Notes: generated by a model not told the origin, from the letters alone. 64,000 nt of DNA from Artemia franciscana (GCF_032884065.1 NC_088872.1:3224001-3288000); one strand, 5' to 3'; numbered from the stretch's first letter, positions 9,909 through 24,080 are shown. Made by a program: numbers and translations.

Positions 9909-9959
9909 TTTAACTGGATATTTCGAACACATATACAGTGTTCATCATCAGCAGTAAAA
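9909..9959 (-). ncRNA. Hammerhead-ribozyme-like motif of the Penelope-like element
   Basis: Minus strand, 5' to 3': stem I strand TTTTACTG (9959-9952), core CTGATGA (9951-9945), one extra T, stem II GAACAC with loop TGTATAT and GTGTTC (9943-9925), core GAAA (9924-9921), TATC (9920-9917), then CAGTTAAA (9916-9909). The last segment pairs with the first strand, 7 of 8 pairs. Cleavage would fall after the C at 9917. Stem III is only the self-complementary ATAT. Very short stem III is the form reported for Penelope-like elements, which may act as dimers. The extra T beside stem II is a departure from the strict consensus. Confidence 0.7.
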
Positions 9960-10007
9960 CTAAAAGACATGAATAAAAATAAACAAAATTTATACCTATT
10001 AAACTAA

Positions 10008-10271
10008 TTACATATAGTTTATTGCTCTTATTTTTTTCAATGCAACAGTGGAGGCAAATCTCTTTGACCTTTTCGGTTCCGGTTCATTAGAATTATCTGT
10101 TATATTACGTGGACAGAGGTCATAGCTCTTAGGTGAGGTGATATTTACTTTATTTGACCTCAGTAAATTTTCATAAATTGAGTTCAATCCAAATTCACCT
10201 GTTTCTCTGTTTACGGAATTATTCATGAATAGAATTTTTTTTAATTTCGATTGTTTCCCTGAAAATTTGCT
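10008..10271 (-). pseudogene. Penelope-like element, C-terminal tail of the ORF
   Basis: This stretch is in the same frame as the nuclease segment and is separated from it by a single TAG (10272-10274). It is basic near the end (EPEPKRSKRFASTVALKK) and ends at a stop at 10008. It could be the natural C-terminal extension read only if the TAG is a mutation, or it may be non-coding. No motif is recognised. Confidence 0.45.
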
Positions 10272-10772
10272 TTAGTCCCTATAAATCAAAGAAACTTTTT
10301 CAAACAAAATAAAATAATTTGGAAAATTAAAGATATGTTCCGAGAGAGCCGACGTGAAATATTCAGGTTTAGTATTTTGCTTTAAAGACGATGAAATAGA
10401 ATTTTGATATTGTAGTAATCCCGTTTTTAAATTCTGGTTTGTACGTCCCATGTAAGAGCTTCCACAAGTACATGGGATTTTATAAACCCCAATTTGTTGC
10501 TCTACGGAAGTCCGATCCTTTCCAGAATTTAAAAAACTAGCCAAAGTATTACTACTTCTTAAAGCTACCTTTAAGCCGTTATTTTGTAAAATTCTTTTAA
10601 GTTTTTCACTCAAACCTGGAACATATGGTAGAGAACAAAAAATATCTTTCTTTTCTGTTGTTTCCAGAATATCGTTAGAACATTCTAGAAATTTTTTCCT
10701 TCTTTTCGAAAAAGTCCGGTCAATTAACCAGCCCGGATAATGGTTACTTATTGAAATCTCTTTTAACAACAA
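10272..10772 (-). pseudogene. Penelope-like element, GIY-YIG-type endonuclease segment
   Basis: The 166 residues include PYVPGLSEKLKRIL and then GVYKIPCTCGSSYMGRTNQN, the form the GIY-YIG motif takes in Penelope-like elements: GVY, then a Cys-x-Cys pair, then YMGRT. The nuclease is thought to nick the target for reverse transcription. The frame ends at a TAG just after IYRD. The segment joins an upstream reading frame (10773-10900) that carries the RT-nuclease linker, with a frameshift near 10870. Confidence 0.8.
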
Positions 10773-10846
10773 TAATTCCTTCTCAATGAATTTTGGAGAA
10801 CAAATTCTAAGAATTCGGTTAGTTAAGGATATGATTAAGTCAATTT

Positions 10847-11765
10847 TTACTTGGCGAGCATGACCAGAGAAAAACGATAAAATCTTTTTTTGTTAGTAGG
10901 TTTTCTGTAAATCTTAAAATCCAGACTATTTTCATTTTTTAAAAGAAGGACATCCAGAAAAGGAAGTTTATTATCCTCTTCTAATTCTATTGTAAATTTC
11001 AAATCCCCTCTCCAGAAATTAAGATGTTCTAAAAAACTTTTTAATTCCTCCACCCCATAATTCTATACTGAAATTACGTCATCCATATATCTCCCCCAAA
11101 ATTTATGTTTTAAAAAATATGAATCTAACGCTATAGTTTCAATATTTTCTACAAAACAATTTGCTAATAAAGGACTTAAAGGGGCTCCCATGGGTAAACC
11201 ATTTAATTGTTCGAAAAAACCACCTCTGAATTGAAAAAAAAAAAGAGAACATGTTGCACAACCTAACTAAATTCATAATTACACCGACTTCCAAAACTGT
11301 TTTACCACTAAATAAGTCCAAATTTCTTAGTATGTTTCTCTCAAGAAGAATTTTTGCGGCTTTTACATCAATACTCGTATACATTGACACTATGTCGAAA
11401 CTTGAAATTATAGAATTTGAAGAAATCTCAACTTCTTTTAGTTTTTTTACAAGTTCTGACGAATTCTTAATGTAAGAAATTTGTGTAGACATGAGTGGTT
11501 TACACAATGACACTAGCCACTTACGCAAAGCACTTGTTGGTGACTTGTTACTCGCAATAATTGGTTGTAATGGCAGATTTGGCTTATGTATCTTTGGAAG
11601 TCCATATAAGCTAGGGCACAAAGAACCTCTTGGTAAGAATTTGTTGAAAATTATCGCTGCCTTAAGGTAAATTTGATCACCACTTTCTGAGATATGATAT
11701 ATAAATGTAGCATACGTGATTTTCTTTTGTTTTGAATTAATACATTCATGTAAAATATTTATCAT
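10847..11765 (-). pseudogene. Penelope-like element, reverse transcriptase, frameshifted
   Basis: Minus-strand frames carry YGLPKIHKPNLPLQPI, SFDIVSMYTSID, GLPMGAPLSPLLAN, RYMDDVIS (the catalytic YMDD) and NKLPFLDVLL followed by FKIYRKPTNKK. These are the ordered RT blocks of Penelope-like elements. Breaks: a shift in a run of 11 Ts/As at about 11237-11247, a TAG right after the YMDD block (about 11060), and another shift near 10870. The first ORF segment starts at an ATG at 11765, but family members are longer, so the N-terminus is missing. Confidence 0.87.
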
Positions 11766-12289
11766 TTTGTTTTGTTTTTCTTTAAATATGGAATTGAATC
11801 ACTGGTAGACCGATATAGCTGAATTTAATATGCTGTTTCGAATTAGTTTCGTAATTTGGAGCTACTTGGATTCATCTTTAAACCAAATTGCTTTCAATGG
11901 TTTATTTTCTTTTAGAAAAAACCATGATTTGTAATTTTTCTAGTTGGTTAGATTCATATACCGTACCTTCTAGCATAAGAATAAAAAAATATGGGTTGTA
12001 GGCATATGGCTCTATATTATAGGCAGAACTGGACTGTAGGTTCTGATTATTTTATTGAATTAAAAATTCGTTGACCGACTGCAAGAATGTTTTAATTTTC
12101 ATTTGCTGCGTCTTATCTTAGCTAATATTCCATATGTGGTTATAAAGTCAACCTGAAGAAATCAAAATTAAATTATTTGAAATTTCGTTCCTCGCTTTGC
12201 AGTATTTATTAAAATATATGAATAAAACTATTAAAGTCTAAACTAAATAAGTAACTATTTAGTAACTTAGGTCTCATTCATTTTTCAAA
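11766..12289. other. No gene recognised
   Basis: About 520 AT-rich bases lie upstream of the Penelope-like RT. I see no second hammerhead motif, no terminal repeat and no open frame of note. It may be the decayed 5' part of the element or host DNA. Confidence 0.5.
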
Positions 12290-12618
12290 CAGTTCATGGT
12301 AAATAACTGTAGTAAGGAGTGACCCGGCTCAATAGTAACCAAAACTTTTAAAAATGGAATTTGATACCAACAGCTACATCAAAAGAATCCAATTTCGATG
12401 CTGATTTTGATGACTGAATTTTGACGAAGTTTCATCAACTTCAGTTCTAACCATCAAAATTCACGAGCCACAGAAAATTTGCCTTATTTTAGAAAATAGA
12501 GAGAAATGCTCCCTTAAAGTCATGGAATCTTAACGAAAATCACACCATAAGATTCAACGTATCAGAGAACCCAACTGTAGAAGTTTCAAGCTCCTATCTA
12601 CAAAATGTGGAATTTCAT
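12290..12618 (-). mobile_element. HE-family repeat, 3'-end fragment on minus strand
   Basis: It starts with a decayed terminal hairpin (CAGTTCATGGTAAATAACTG) and the GTAGTAAGGAGTGACCCGGC block, and runs to AGCTCCTATCTACAAAATG. It is the reverse complement of about 3900-4213 of the type copy but more diverged. It stops where the satellite array begins. Confidence 0.65.
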
Positions 12619-13790
12619 ACGCAGGACCCAAAATCTGCGATTCAATTTAATTTTAGTCTTAAAATTTGCCATTCAGTTCCATTCAGGTCTCGAAATCTGT
12701 AATATCTAAAATCCTAGTTGACATTGTTAGTGACTTTGAGAACCATGTTAAGATACGCAGGACCCAAAATCTGCAATTCAATTTCATTTTAGTCTTAAAA
12801 TTTGCCATTCAGTTCCATTCAGGTCTCGAAATCTGTAATATCTAAAATCCTAGTTGACATTGTTATTCAGGTCTCGAAATCTGTAATATCTAAAATCCTA
12901 GTTGACGTTGTTAGTGACTGAGAACCATGTTAAGATACGCAGGACCCAAAATCTGCAATTCAATTTAATTTTAGTCTTAAAATTTGCCATTCAGTTCCAT
13001 TCAGGTCTCGAATCTGTAATACTTAGAAGCCCTTTGAAAACCATGTTTTGACATTCAAGTCTCAAATGGTGTTAAAATCCGCCATTCAGTTCCTTTCAGG
13101 GCTAAAAATCTGAAATACCTAGTTGACATCCTTTGAGAACCATATTTTGACATTCAGGTCTAAAAATCTGCCATTCAATTTCATTCTGGTCTTAAAATCC
13201 GCCATTCAGTTCTGTTCAGGTCTCGAAATCTGTAATACTTAGAAGCCAAGATTACCATGTTGTGACACTCAGGACTCAAAATCTGCAATTCAATTTCATT
13301 TTGGTCTTAAAATCTGCCATTCATTTCCATTCAGGTCTCGAAATCTGTAATACTTAGAAGCCAAGATTACCATGTTTTGACACTCAGGACTCAAAATCTG
13401 CAATTCAATTTCATTTTGGTCTTAAAATCTGCCATTCATTTCCATTCAGGTCTCGAAATCTGTAATACTTAGAAGCCTAGTTGACATCCTTTCAGAACGA
13501 TGTTTTGACACTCAGAACTCAAAATATGCAATTCAATTTGATTTTTGTCGTAAAATCCGCCATTCACTTCCATTCAGGTCTCAAAATTTGTAATACATAG
13601 AAGCCTAGTTGACATCCTTTGAGAACCATGTTTTAACATTAAGGTCTCAAAATATGCTATTCCATTTCATTCAGGTCTTAACATCCACCATTCAGTCCCT
13701 TTCAGGTCTCAAGAAATCTGCCATTCAGTATCCAGGTGTCAAAATCTGAAGACCTAGAAGCCTAGTTGACATTCTTTATCAACCTTACAG
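12619..13790. repeat. Satellite-like tandem array, unit about 110-150 bases
   Basis: Eight or more units share CAAAATCTGCAATTCAATTT, GGTCTTAAAATCTGCCATTC, AGGTCTCGAAATCTGTAATA and CCTAGTTGACAT. Unit length varies through internal deletions. Two neighbouring units near 13250-13470 are nearly identical, which indicates recent unequal exchange. There is no coding potential. Confidence 0.8.
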
Positions 13791-15403
13791 TTACAATGAC
13801 TTACCTTAACTTTAATTAGAATTGTATCTGTTTTTTTTTCAGACCAAGAGTTTTGCGAACCACAAACTCAGCTTTATCCATGTAGTTAGCCATGAAACGA
13901 GATGACCCAAAGAAAATCTTAAAAAGGTTTAAGGTTTTAAATCTTTTGAAGGTCCGAGAGGACCATAAAAAGATTGTTAGATCTAAAATTTGTGGGACCT
14001 TTATGCGGCAGAAAACTTGAAATCAAAACCAAAAACAGATTGGGCTCCAACATTACCCCCCCCCCCATTCCAAATTTATATACCTACTGTATGAGAAACA
14101 ATGTACTAAACGTATACAAACATGGGGCTTAAATCCCGATCCCCGAAGTTCCATGATTTGTGGACTATTTTTCACATTTCATATGATTTTCTTATAATTG
14201 GCTGGTTTCTGTTATTTGGCGAATTTTTAAGAGCTAATAACTATTACAGTAAACTATATCTACAGCAATATTCCCATTTTTTTTTGAATTCGTAGTAAAT
14301 GGATTTAATTTTAAATAATGAAATATACCTTGTATCCATGTAGTTAGCCAAAACACGAGAGAACCCAAAGAAAACCCCTTGAAAACCAACTGGATCTGAA
14401 TTTCATGGAACTTCCATGGGTTCAACAGATATAGGCTTGGATCTTAAAATAGAAACACCATTGAGATTAATGTAGATCATGACGGAAGGATTCTTATGAT
14501 ATTTTTTTTTATTTTACACCAGAACTTATATTTGGATTGGTGTAACACATTGTTTATGGGAAAACTCAACGTAAAAGAAAAGCGCACAAAAAGTTTTAAA
14601 CCCCCAATGTACCAATAATTCTTAAAAACTGTAATTTTATGGCATTTGTAAAGACACTTTTGTATTCCACACAAGAAAATACATTGGGACTGATTTACCA
14701 AAAGGTAGATAGGAGGAAGCCTACAACGGCCGATAAAAAAGGAAGTTCCGTAACAACCAGAGGTTAAGAAGCAATTATAAAGGCTTTTTATATCCGACAC
14801 CAGAAACTAGATCAAAGATTGTTTACTACATGGCAAATAGAAAAATTCAACGTAGAGGAAGGACAAATTTAATATATCAATTAGAAAAGTGCTTAAAACC
14901 ATAATTTTATGGCCTTTATTTATTTTTAGATATGTACCTGAAACTAAATTGGTATTAATGTAACACATGGTAGATAGTACGAAACCTATAGCGGTCAATA
15001 AAAAAATTATACTTAAGATCCATAATTTGAACAGCAATTGTTGAAGCTTTTTGATATTCAACACCAGAAACTAGAACAAAAACGACCAATTATATGGCGA
15101 TCGGATAGTTCAAAGTAAAAAAGGCCAAACCAAAAAAAAGAAAAAAACACCAAATCGCATTGAAATCGTATGTTTTGCAGCATTTATAACTTTATTTTCC
15201 TATTCTACACCAGAAACAACATTGGTATTGACGTAACCCATGGTAAGTGGGGGCCAGGGTGCTTAAAAACTCCAATTAAAAATGAAATTAAATTCTTTAA
15301 GTTCATTAAGTGGAAATTAACACAACTGTATACATCTTATTTAAGACACAACTGTATACATCTATTTAAGACATTCGTTCACGGAAAAATGTTTAATTGT
15401 AAA
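13791..15403. repeat. Old interspersed repeat units, no gene
   Basis: Bases 13842-13920 and 14331-14400 share ATCCATGTAGTTAGCCA and ACCCAAAGAAAA. Bases 14780-15260 hold three diverged units with ACACCAGAAACTAGA, ATGGCAAATAG and TTGGTATTGACGTAAC blocks, like those at 8690-8890. A C run lies at 14055-14065. Open frames here are short and look random. Confidence 0.5.
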
Positions 15404-15690
15404 ATGACTGAAGAACCTACAATGGCAACAGCCGAGGAAGCTGCTCAAAGAGTCTATGCCAAAAACTTGCGGCTGATAGAGAAAGTAAGAACAGAAATCG
15501 TGCCGAAGAATCACAAGAACAGCAAGAAAACAGGCTTGCGGCTAAAGAACGCAAAACCGAGCAGGTAGATGAAAATCCATCTGGACAGCGAGAGTCAAAA
15601 CATATCAAAACTGAAAATGATAGCGATGATGATTGGGTTTGGGATTCTGACTTGGATAAGGTCATCAATGCCTACCATATTTTAGTTTAA
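15404..15690 (+). pseudogene. Small Helitron-associated ORF, frameshifted copy
   Basis: From the ATG at 15404 the frame encodes MTEEPTMATAEEAAQRVYAK. One base is lost in the A run at about 15459-15463, and the true frame then gives AADRESKNRNRAEESQEQQ, LAAKER, DENPSGQRES and [16 protein letters not shown] up to TAA at 15688. The first half equals the N-terminal repeats of the autonomous Helitron protein. The acidic Trp-rich end is shared with the ORFs at 24642-24953 and 22235-22345. Function unknown. Confidence 0.6.
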
Positions 15691-17191
15691 ATAAAACAGT
15701 TTCGGCGATATGTATTTCATAGTGACGCTGAAAAATAAAGAAGAAAAAGAAAACTTAAAAAAGAAAAAAGGTAAAAAACTAAAAAAAAACTAAAAAGAAA
15801 AAACGCTCAAAGAGAGATTACAGACCGGGACACAAATGACGACCGGGACAGAGGGATTATAAATGACGACCGGGACACTCAAAGAGAAATTATAGACGGG
15901 GATACCGGGACACAAATGACGACCGGGACACAGGGAATATAAATGACGACCAGGACACAGGTATTTAAGAAAATCGTTCAAAGACAAATTTTTAATTGTA
16001 AGAAGATCGTTGAAAGAGATGACTGAAGAACCTACAAAGGCAACAGCCGAGGAAGCTGCTCAAAACGAATGTATTCAAGCTGAAGTAGCTGAGTTGGTAA
16101 AGCGTTGTGTTCCAGGTTCTAGGTCCGAGAGGTTCCAGGTTCGAACCTTGGCTTTAGCATTAATACAAAAGAAGAAGAAAAACTAAAAGGAAAACACTAA
16201 AAAAAACAAAAAAGCTAAAAAACTAAAAAAAAAAGGTAAAAAACTAAAAACTAAAAAAGAAAAAAAACTAAAAAAAAAACTAAAAAAGGTAAAAACTACA
16301 AAAAAGGTAAAAACTACAAAAAAACTAAAAAGAAAATAAAACTAAAAACTAATAAAAAAACTAAAAACTGAAAAAGAAAAAAAAACTAAGAAAAGGAAAA
16401 AAACCGAAAAATAAAGGAGAAAAAGAAAACTAAAAGCCGGGACACAGAGAATATAAATGACGACCAGGACACTCAAAGAGAAATTACAGACTGGGACACT
16501 GGGACACAAATAACGACCAGGAGATATAAATGACGACCGGGACACTCAAAGATAAATTACAGAACGGGACACCGGGACACAAATGACGACCGGGACACAG
16601 TGAATATAAATGACGAACGGGACGCTCAAAGAGAAATTACAGACTGGGACAATGGGACACAAATGATGACCGGGATACTGTGAATATAAATGACGACCGG
16701 GACACAGGGACACAACTACAACGGGGATGCCGGGGGCACAGGGGGATATATAAATGACGACGGGGACACAGGGAATGTTCGATTAGCAATCACTATCAAC
16801 AAAGCTCATGGGCAATCATTAGAATAATGAGGCATAGATCTGAATACGGATTGTTTTTCCCATGGACAATTTTATATTGCATGTTCAAGAGTCGGTAAAC
16901 CTGACAATCTATTTATATGCACAGACCATGGGACATCGAAGAAAGTTGTATATTTGCAAGTTTTATGTAGTTAAAAACATATATATATCTATAACGAAAA
17001 GAGAAATCTTTTCTCTTTTATATGTATTCACAGGTGGGACACAGGGACACAACTACAATGGCGCGTAACTGCTATGGCACGCAACTACTATGGCACGTAA
17101 CGACTTAAGCGCTTGGGGGGCTTGGGGGGGGAGCGAAGCGCCCCCTCCAACAGCTTGTTCTATATAACAGCTAGTTCTATATAACAGCTAG
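15691..17191 (+). mobile_element. Non-autonomous Helitron N3, 3' part
   Basis: The order is minisatellite (about 15812-15965), a second start copy of the small ORF (ATG at 16019) fused to a tRNA-like segment, an A-rich region (16170-16435), a minisatellite (16436-16760), the helicase-derived tail (16765-16970, GTTCGATTAGCAATCACTAT to ACAATCTATTTATATG) and the GTGGGACACAGGGACACAAC block. Then come GCGAAGCGCC repeats and AACAGCTAG ends at 17171-17174 and 17188-17191. The double AACAGCTAGTT may be two nested ends. The 5' end is not resolved. Confidence 0.65.
16079..16158 (+). other. tRNA-like sequence inside Helitron N3
   Basis: These 80 bases begin GCTGAAGTAGCTGAGTTGGT and end CTTTAGC. The seven-base acceptor halves pair fully, allowing one G-T, and the T-arm CCAGG/CTTGG closes the TTCGAAC loop. 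The middle has an internal duplication (GTTCCAGGTTC) and no clean anticodon stem. A functional tRNA is unlikely. A pol III promoter relic is plausible. Confidence 0.55.
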
Positions 17192-17622
17192 TTATGTATA
17201 TAGATAAGTTGTTTGTCTGTTACATTATCTTCTATATATATAAAAATAAGTTGTATGTATTTTTGTGTTGAGGGTATGCATATGACGTCTGAAAAATAAA
17301 GAAGAAAAAGAAAAAAACTGAAAATGCTAAAAAAAAAGAAAAAAAACAAAAAAAATAATAAAAGGAAAAACTAAAAAAAAACTAAAAAAAAAGAAACTAG
17401 AAACAAATTAAAAAAGCTAAAAAACTAAAAAAAAAGCTAAAAAAAAACTAAAAAACCTACAAAACTAAAAAAAGAAAAAACTAAAAGAGGAAAAAAGTTA
17501 TAACATGTTTGTTTTTTTGTATGTTTAAGGGTTTGCAGATGAAGTTTGAAAAATAAAGAAGAAAATGAAAGAAAAAACTAAACAATAAAAAACGAAAAAC
17601 CTAAAAAGAGAAAAACTAAAAA

Positions 17623-17680
<58 letters not shown>

Positions 17681-17699
17681 ACAAGAGCTAAGAGCTCAT
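17192..17699 (+). mobile_element. Helitron 5' end (N4) with A-rich repeats
   Basis: A 5' terminus starts at 17231 with TCTATATATATAAAAATAAG and TTGTATG, followed by GGGTATGCATATGACGTCTG. The rest is made of AAAAACTAAAAAA units, a second GTATGTTTAAGGGTTTGCAG block at 17520 and a pure A run at 17625-17673. No 3' end follows; the copy stops at the tandem repeats starting near 17700. Confidence 0.6.
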
Positions 17700-18850
17700 A
17701 TGGCACTTGTGACGAGGCGAGAAGAGCTAAGAGCCAAGAGATCATATGGTATGACCTCTAACAAAATTCTATGAATCAATAGAATGATTTAAAAAGGAAA
17801 ATAAGAGGTTTAATGCCGGTCAAGATTTAAAATAAGAGCTCTGAGTCACAAAGTCCTTCTAAATATCAAAATTTATTAAGATCCGATCACCCACTCGTAA
17901 GTTATAAATACCTAATTTTTTCTAATTTTTCCTCTCCCTTTTTCTCCCCTAGATGGTCGAATCTGGGAAAACGACTTTATCAAGTCAAATTGTGCAGCTC
18001 TCTGACATGCCTACCAATTTTCATCGCCCTAGCACGTCCAGAAGCACCGAACTCACCAAATCACTGAACCCCTCCTCCCAACTCCCCCAAAGAGAGCGAA
18101 TCCAGTACGATTCTGTCAATCACGTATCAAAGACATTTGTTTATTCTATCCACCAAGCTTCATTCCGATTCCTCCACTCCAAGTGTTTTTCCAAGATTTC
18201 CCCCTCCAACTCCCCACAATGTCAAAAGATCTGGTCGGGATTTGAAATAAGAGCTCTGAGACATGAATTCCTTCTAAAAATCAAATTTCATTACGATCCG
18301 ATCATCTATTCGTAAGATAAAAATACCCCAATTTTCATGTTTTCCAAGAATTCCGGTTTCCCCCTCTAACTCCCCCGAATGTCACAGGATCTGGTCGAAA
18401 TTTGAAATTAGAACTTTAAAGCACAAGATCCTTCTAAATATCAAATTTCATTAAGATCTGGTCACCCTTTCGTAAGTTTAAATACCTCAATTTTCGAAAT
18501 ACCCCTCCACAATTCCACCAAAGAGAGCAGATCCGGTCCAGTTATTTCAGTCACATATCTTAGACAGGTTTCTATTCTTCCCATCCAGTTTCATCCTGAT
18601 CTCACCGCTTTAAGTATTTTCTCAAATTTCCAGTCCCCTCAACGCCCCCCCCCCAATTACGCTTGATCCGGTTGAGATTTAAAATAAGATATCTGAGTTA
18701 CGAGGTCCTTCTAAATATGAAGTTTCATGAAGATCCGATCACTCCTTCGTAAGTTAAAAATACATCATTTTTTCTTATTTTTCAGAATTACCCCCCCCCC
18801 AAATTGAGCGGATCTGTTCCAATTATGTAAATCACGTATGCAAGAATTCT
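17700..18850. repeat. Tandem units with GATCYGGTCGAGATTTGAAAT core
   Basis: Four units share AAATAAGAGCTCTGAG, TCCTTCTAAATATCAAATTT, CATTAAGATCCGATCACCC and TCGTAAGTTA (about 17823, 18237, 18396, 18670). C-rich linkers with CAACTCCCCC and TCCAATTATGT separate them. Spacing varies from about 160 to 410 bases. The 120-codon frame at 17953-18315 runs through these units and is not taken as a gene. Confidence 0.7.
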
Positions 18851-19385
18851 GCTTATTAAAAAAAGGAAAAAAACAAAAAAGGTAAAAAACTAAAAAGAAA
18901 AAAGCTATAAAATAACTAAAAAAGCTACAAAAAAAAGGAAAAAACAAACAAAAATAAAAAAAAAGAGAAAACTGAAAAAAAGAAAACCTAAAAAGAAAAA
19001 AGAAAAAAAACTAAAAAAGGTAAAAAACTAAAAAGAAAAAAAGCTAAAAAAACCTAAGAAAGCTACAAAACTAAAAAAAGAAAAAATTAATAAAGAAAAA
19101 AAAATTAAAGCATGTTTGTTTTTTTGTATGTTTGAGGGTTTGCATATGACGTCTGAAAAATAAAGAAGAAAATGAAAGGAAATAACTAAAAATGAAAAAA
19201 AAAACTAAAAAAAAGAGAAAAACAAAATAAAAATTTGTGTTGAGGGTTTGCATATGATATCTGAAAAACAAAGAAAAAGAAAACAAAGAAATAAAGAAAA
19301 CTGAAAAAAGAAAAAAACACTAAAAAAGCTAAAAAACTAAAAAAACTAATAAAAAAAGGACAACTAAAAAGAAAAAAAAAATTAA
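18851..19385. repeat. A-rich AAAAACTAAAAA filler with Helitron subterminal pieces
   Basis: The stretch is built from AAAAACTAAAAAAGAAAAA units. Helitron 5' subterminal pieces (GTATGTTTGAGGGTTTGCAT and ATGACGTCTGAAAAATAAAG) occur at 19120-19170 and 19235-19265. It is probably the remains of several non-autonomous Helitrons. Confidence 0.6.
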
Positions 19386-21729
<2,344 letters not shown>

Positions 21730-21784
<55 letters not shown>

Positions 21785-21872
21785 GGTTTCTTTTTTAGTT
21801 TTTTTTTCTTTTTTAGTTTTTTCTTTTCTTAGTTTTTTTCTTTTTTAGTTTTCTTTCTTTTAGTTTCTTCTT
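21730..21872. repeat. (TA)n microsatellite and T-rich filler
   Basis: (TA)n runs from 21730 to about 21782 directly after the N6 terminus. TTTTTAGTTTTTTTC filler follows, the complement of the A-rich Helitron filler. Confidence 0.75.
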
Positions 21873-23010
21873 TTTATTGATTTGTTTTCTTCAAATTGTC
21901 AATGTTCATTCTAACATTGACAATTTGAAAAATCTTTACGTGCCAAGCATGCTAAAGCTCGAACAATTTATAATAAACCTCAAATTTGGGTATCTGTTTT
22001 AAGGTTTTTGAATTACTTTAATCTATTGTCAAAATATATAGAAATATTTGTGCAATTCCCAGTTTTTTTTAGTTTTTCTTTCTTTTCAGTTTTTTACCTT
22101 TTTTTTATTTTTTTACGTTTTTTCTTTTTAGGTTTTTTTCTTTTTTTTCTTTTTTTTATTATTCAGTTTTTCTTTTTAGTTTTTTTTTAGTATTTTACCT
22201 TTTTTTCTTTTTCAGTTTTCTATTTCTTCTTTATTTTTCAGCATCACTATGAAATACATATCGCCGAACCTTTGTTTTTTAACTAAAATCTGGTAGGCAT
22301 TGATGACCTGATCCAAGTCAAAATCCCAAACCCAATCATCATCGCTATCAGTTTTCGAATTACTTCAATCTTTTGTCAAAATATTTCGAAATATTTATGC
22401 AATTCCCAGTTTTTACTGGGAATTTCGGCTGTTTCTTCTGTCATTTTAAGATCTATACTAAAAATTCCTCTTCACGTGCCAAGCTTGCTAAAGCTGAACA
22501 TTATATATATAAAAATAAGTTGTCTGTCTGTTATGTCTGTTACACTTTGTCGGTTACGCCAGATTATATCTTCTATATATATAAAAGAAAACAAATTAGA
22601 ATGTAAAAACTGGAAATTGCATAAATAGTTCGAAATATTTTGACAATAGATTAAAGTAATTCGAAAAAAGAAAAATGGTAAAAAACTACAAAAAAAACTA
22701 AAAAGAAAAACTAAAAAAATTAAAAAAAAAAAGATAAAAAACTAAAAAGAAAAAAAACTAAAAAAAGCTAACAAACTAAAAAAAAGAAAAAACTAAAAAA
22801 ACAGGGAATTGCAGAAATATTTCAATATATTTTGACAATTGATTAAAGTAATTCGAAAACCTTAAAACAGATACCCCAATTTTGAGGTTTATTATAAATT
22901 GTTGGAGCTTTAGCATGCTTGGCACGTAAAGATTTTTCAAAGTGTCAATGTTAGGATGAACATTGACAAATTGAAGAAAACAAATCAATAAAAAGAAGAA
23001 ACTAAAAAAA
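21873..23010. repeat. Large inverted repeat, arms about 195 bases, Helitron debris between
   Basis: The left arm 21873-22068 (TTGTTTTCTTCAAATTGTCA to GTGCAATTCCCAGTTTTTT) is the imperfect reverse complement of about 22800-23005. The outer part of the left arm holds a perfect 15-bp hairpin (CAAATTGTCAATGTT / AACATTGACAATTTG, 21892-21927). Between the arms are a second half-copy (22345-22500), Helitron 5' ends at about 22505 and 22572 (TATATATAAAAATAAGTTGT) and A/T-rich filler. Confidence 0.65.
22235..22345 (-). pseudogene. Small Helitron-associated ORF, C-terminal fragment
   Basis: The minus strand encodes a tail close to [19 protein letters not shown] and ILVKKQRFGDMYF, parallel to the end of the ORF at 24642-24953. 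The upstream part is replaced by the inverted-repeat sequence at about 22345. It is therefore a broken copy. Confidence 0.55.
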
Positions 23011-23053
23011 AGAAAAAACTAAAAATGAAAAAAAAACTAAAGAAGAAACTGTA
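23011..23053. other. A-rich spacer
   Basis: AAAAACTAAAAATG filler before the next Helitron 5' end. Nothing else is seen. Confidence 0.6.

Positions 23054-24080
<1,027 letters not shown>

Larger units (their letters stand above)
9834..11765 (-). mobile_element. Penelope-like element, decayed
   Basis: On the minus strand the order is reverse transcriptase (11765-10847), linker, GIY-YIG-type nuclease (10772-10272), a short C-terminal extension and a 3' flank with a hammerhead motif (9959-9909). That is the layout of GIY-YIG-bearing Penelope-like elements. The N-terminal part of the protein and any upstream terminal repeat were not found. At least three frame breaks and two in-frame stops make it inactive. 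Confidence 0.85.

Noticed and set aside
14234..15064. Minus-strand frames of 63-107 codons with hydrophobic residues
   Set aside because: They cover diverged repeat units, have no domain and are not conserved in the sister units at 8.7 kb.
17953..18315. 120-codon frame starting MVESGKTTLSSQ
   Set aside because: It runs across tandem repeat units. The Gly-Lys-Thr resembles a P-loop only by chance, as no GxxxxGK context is present.
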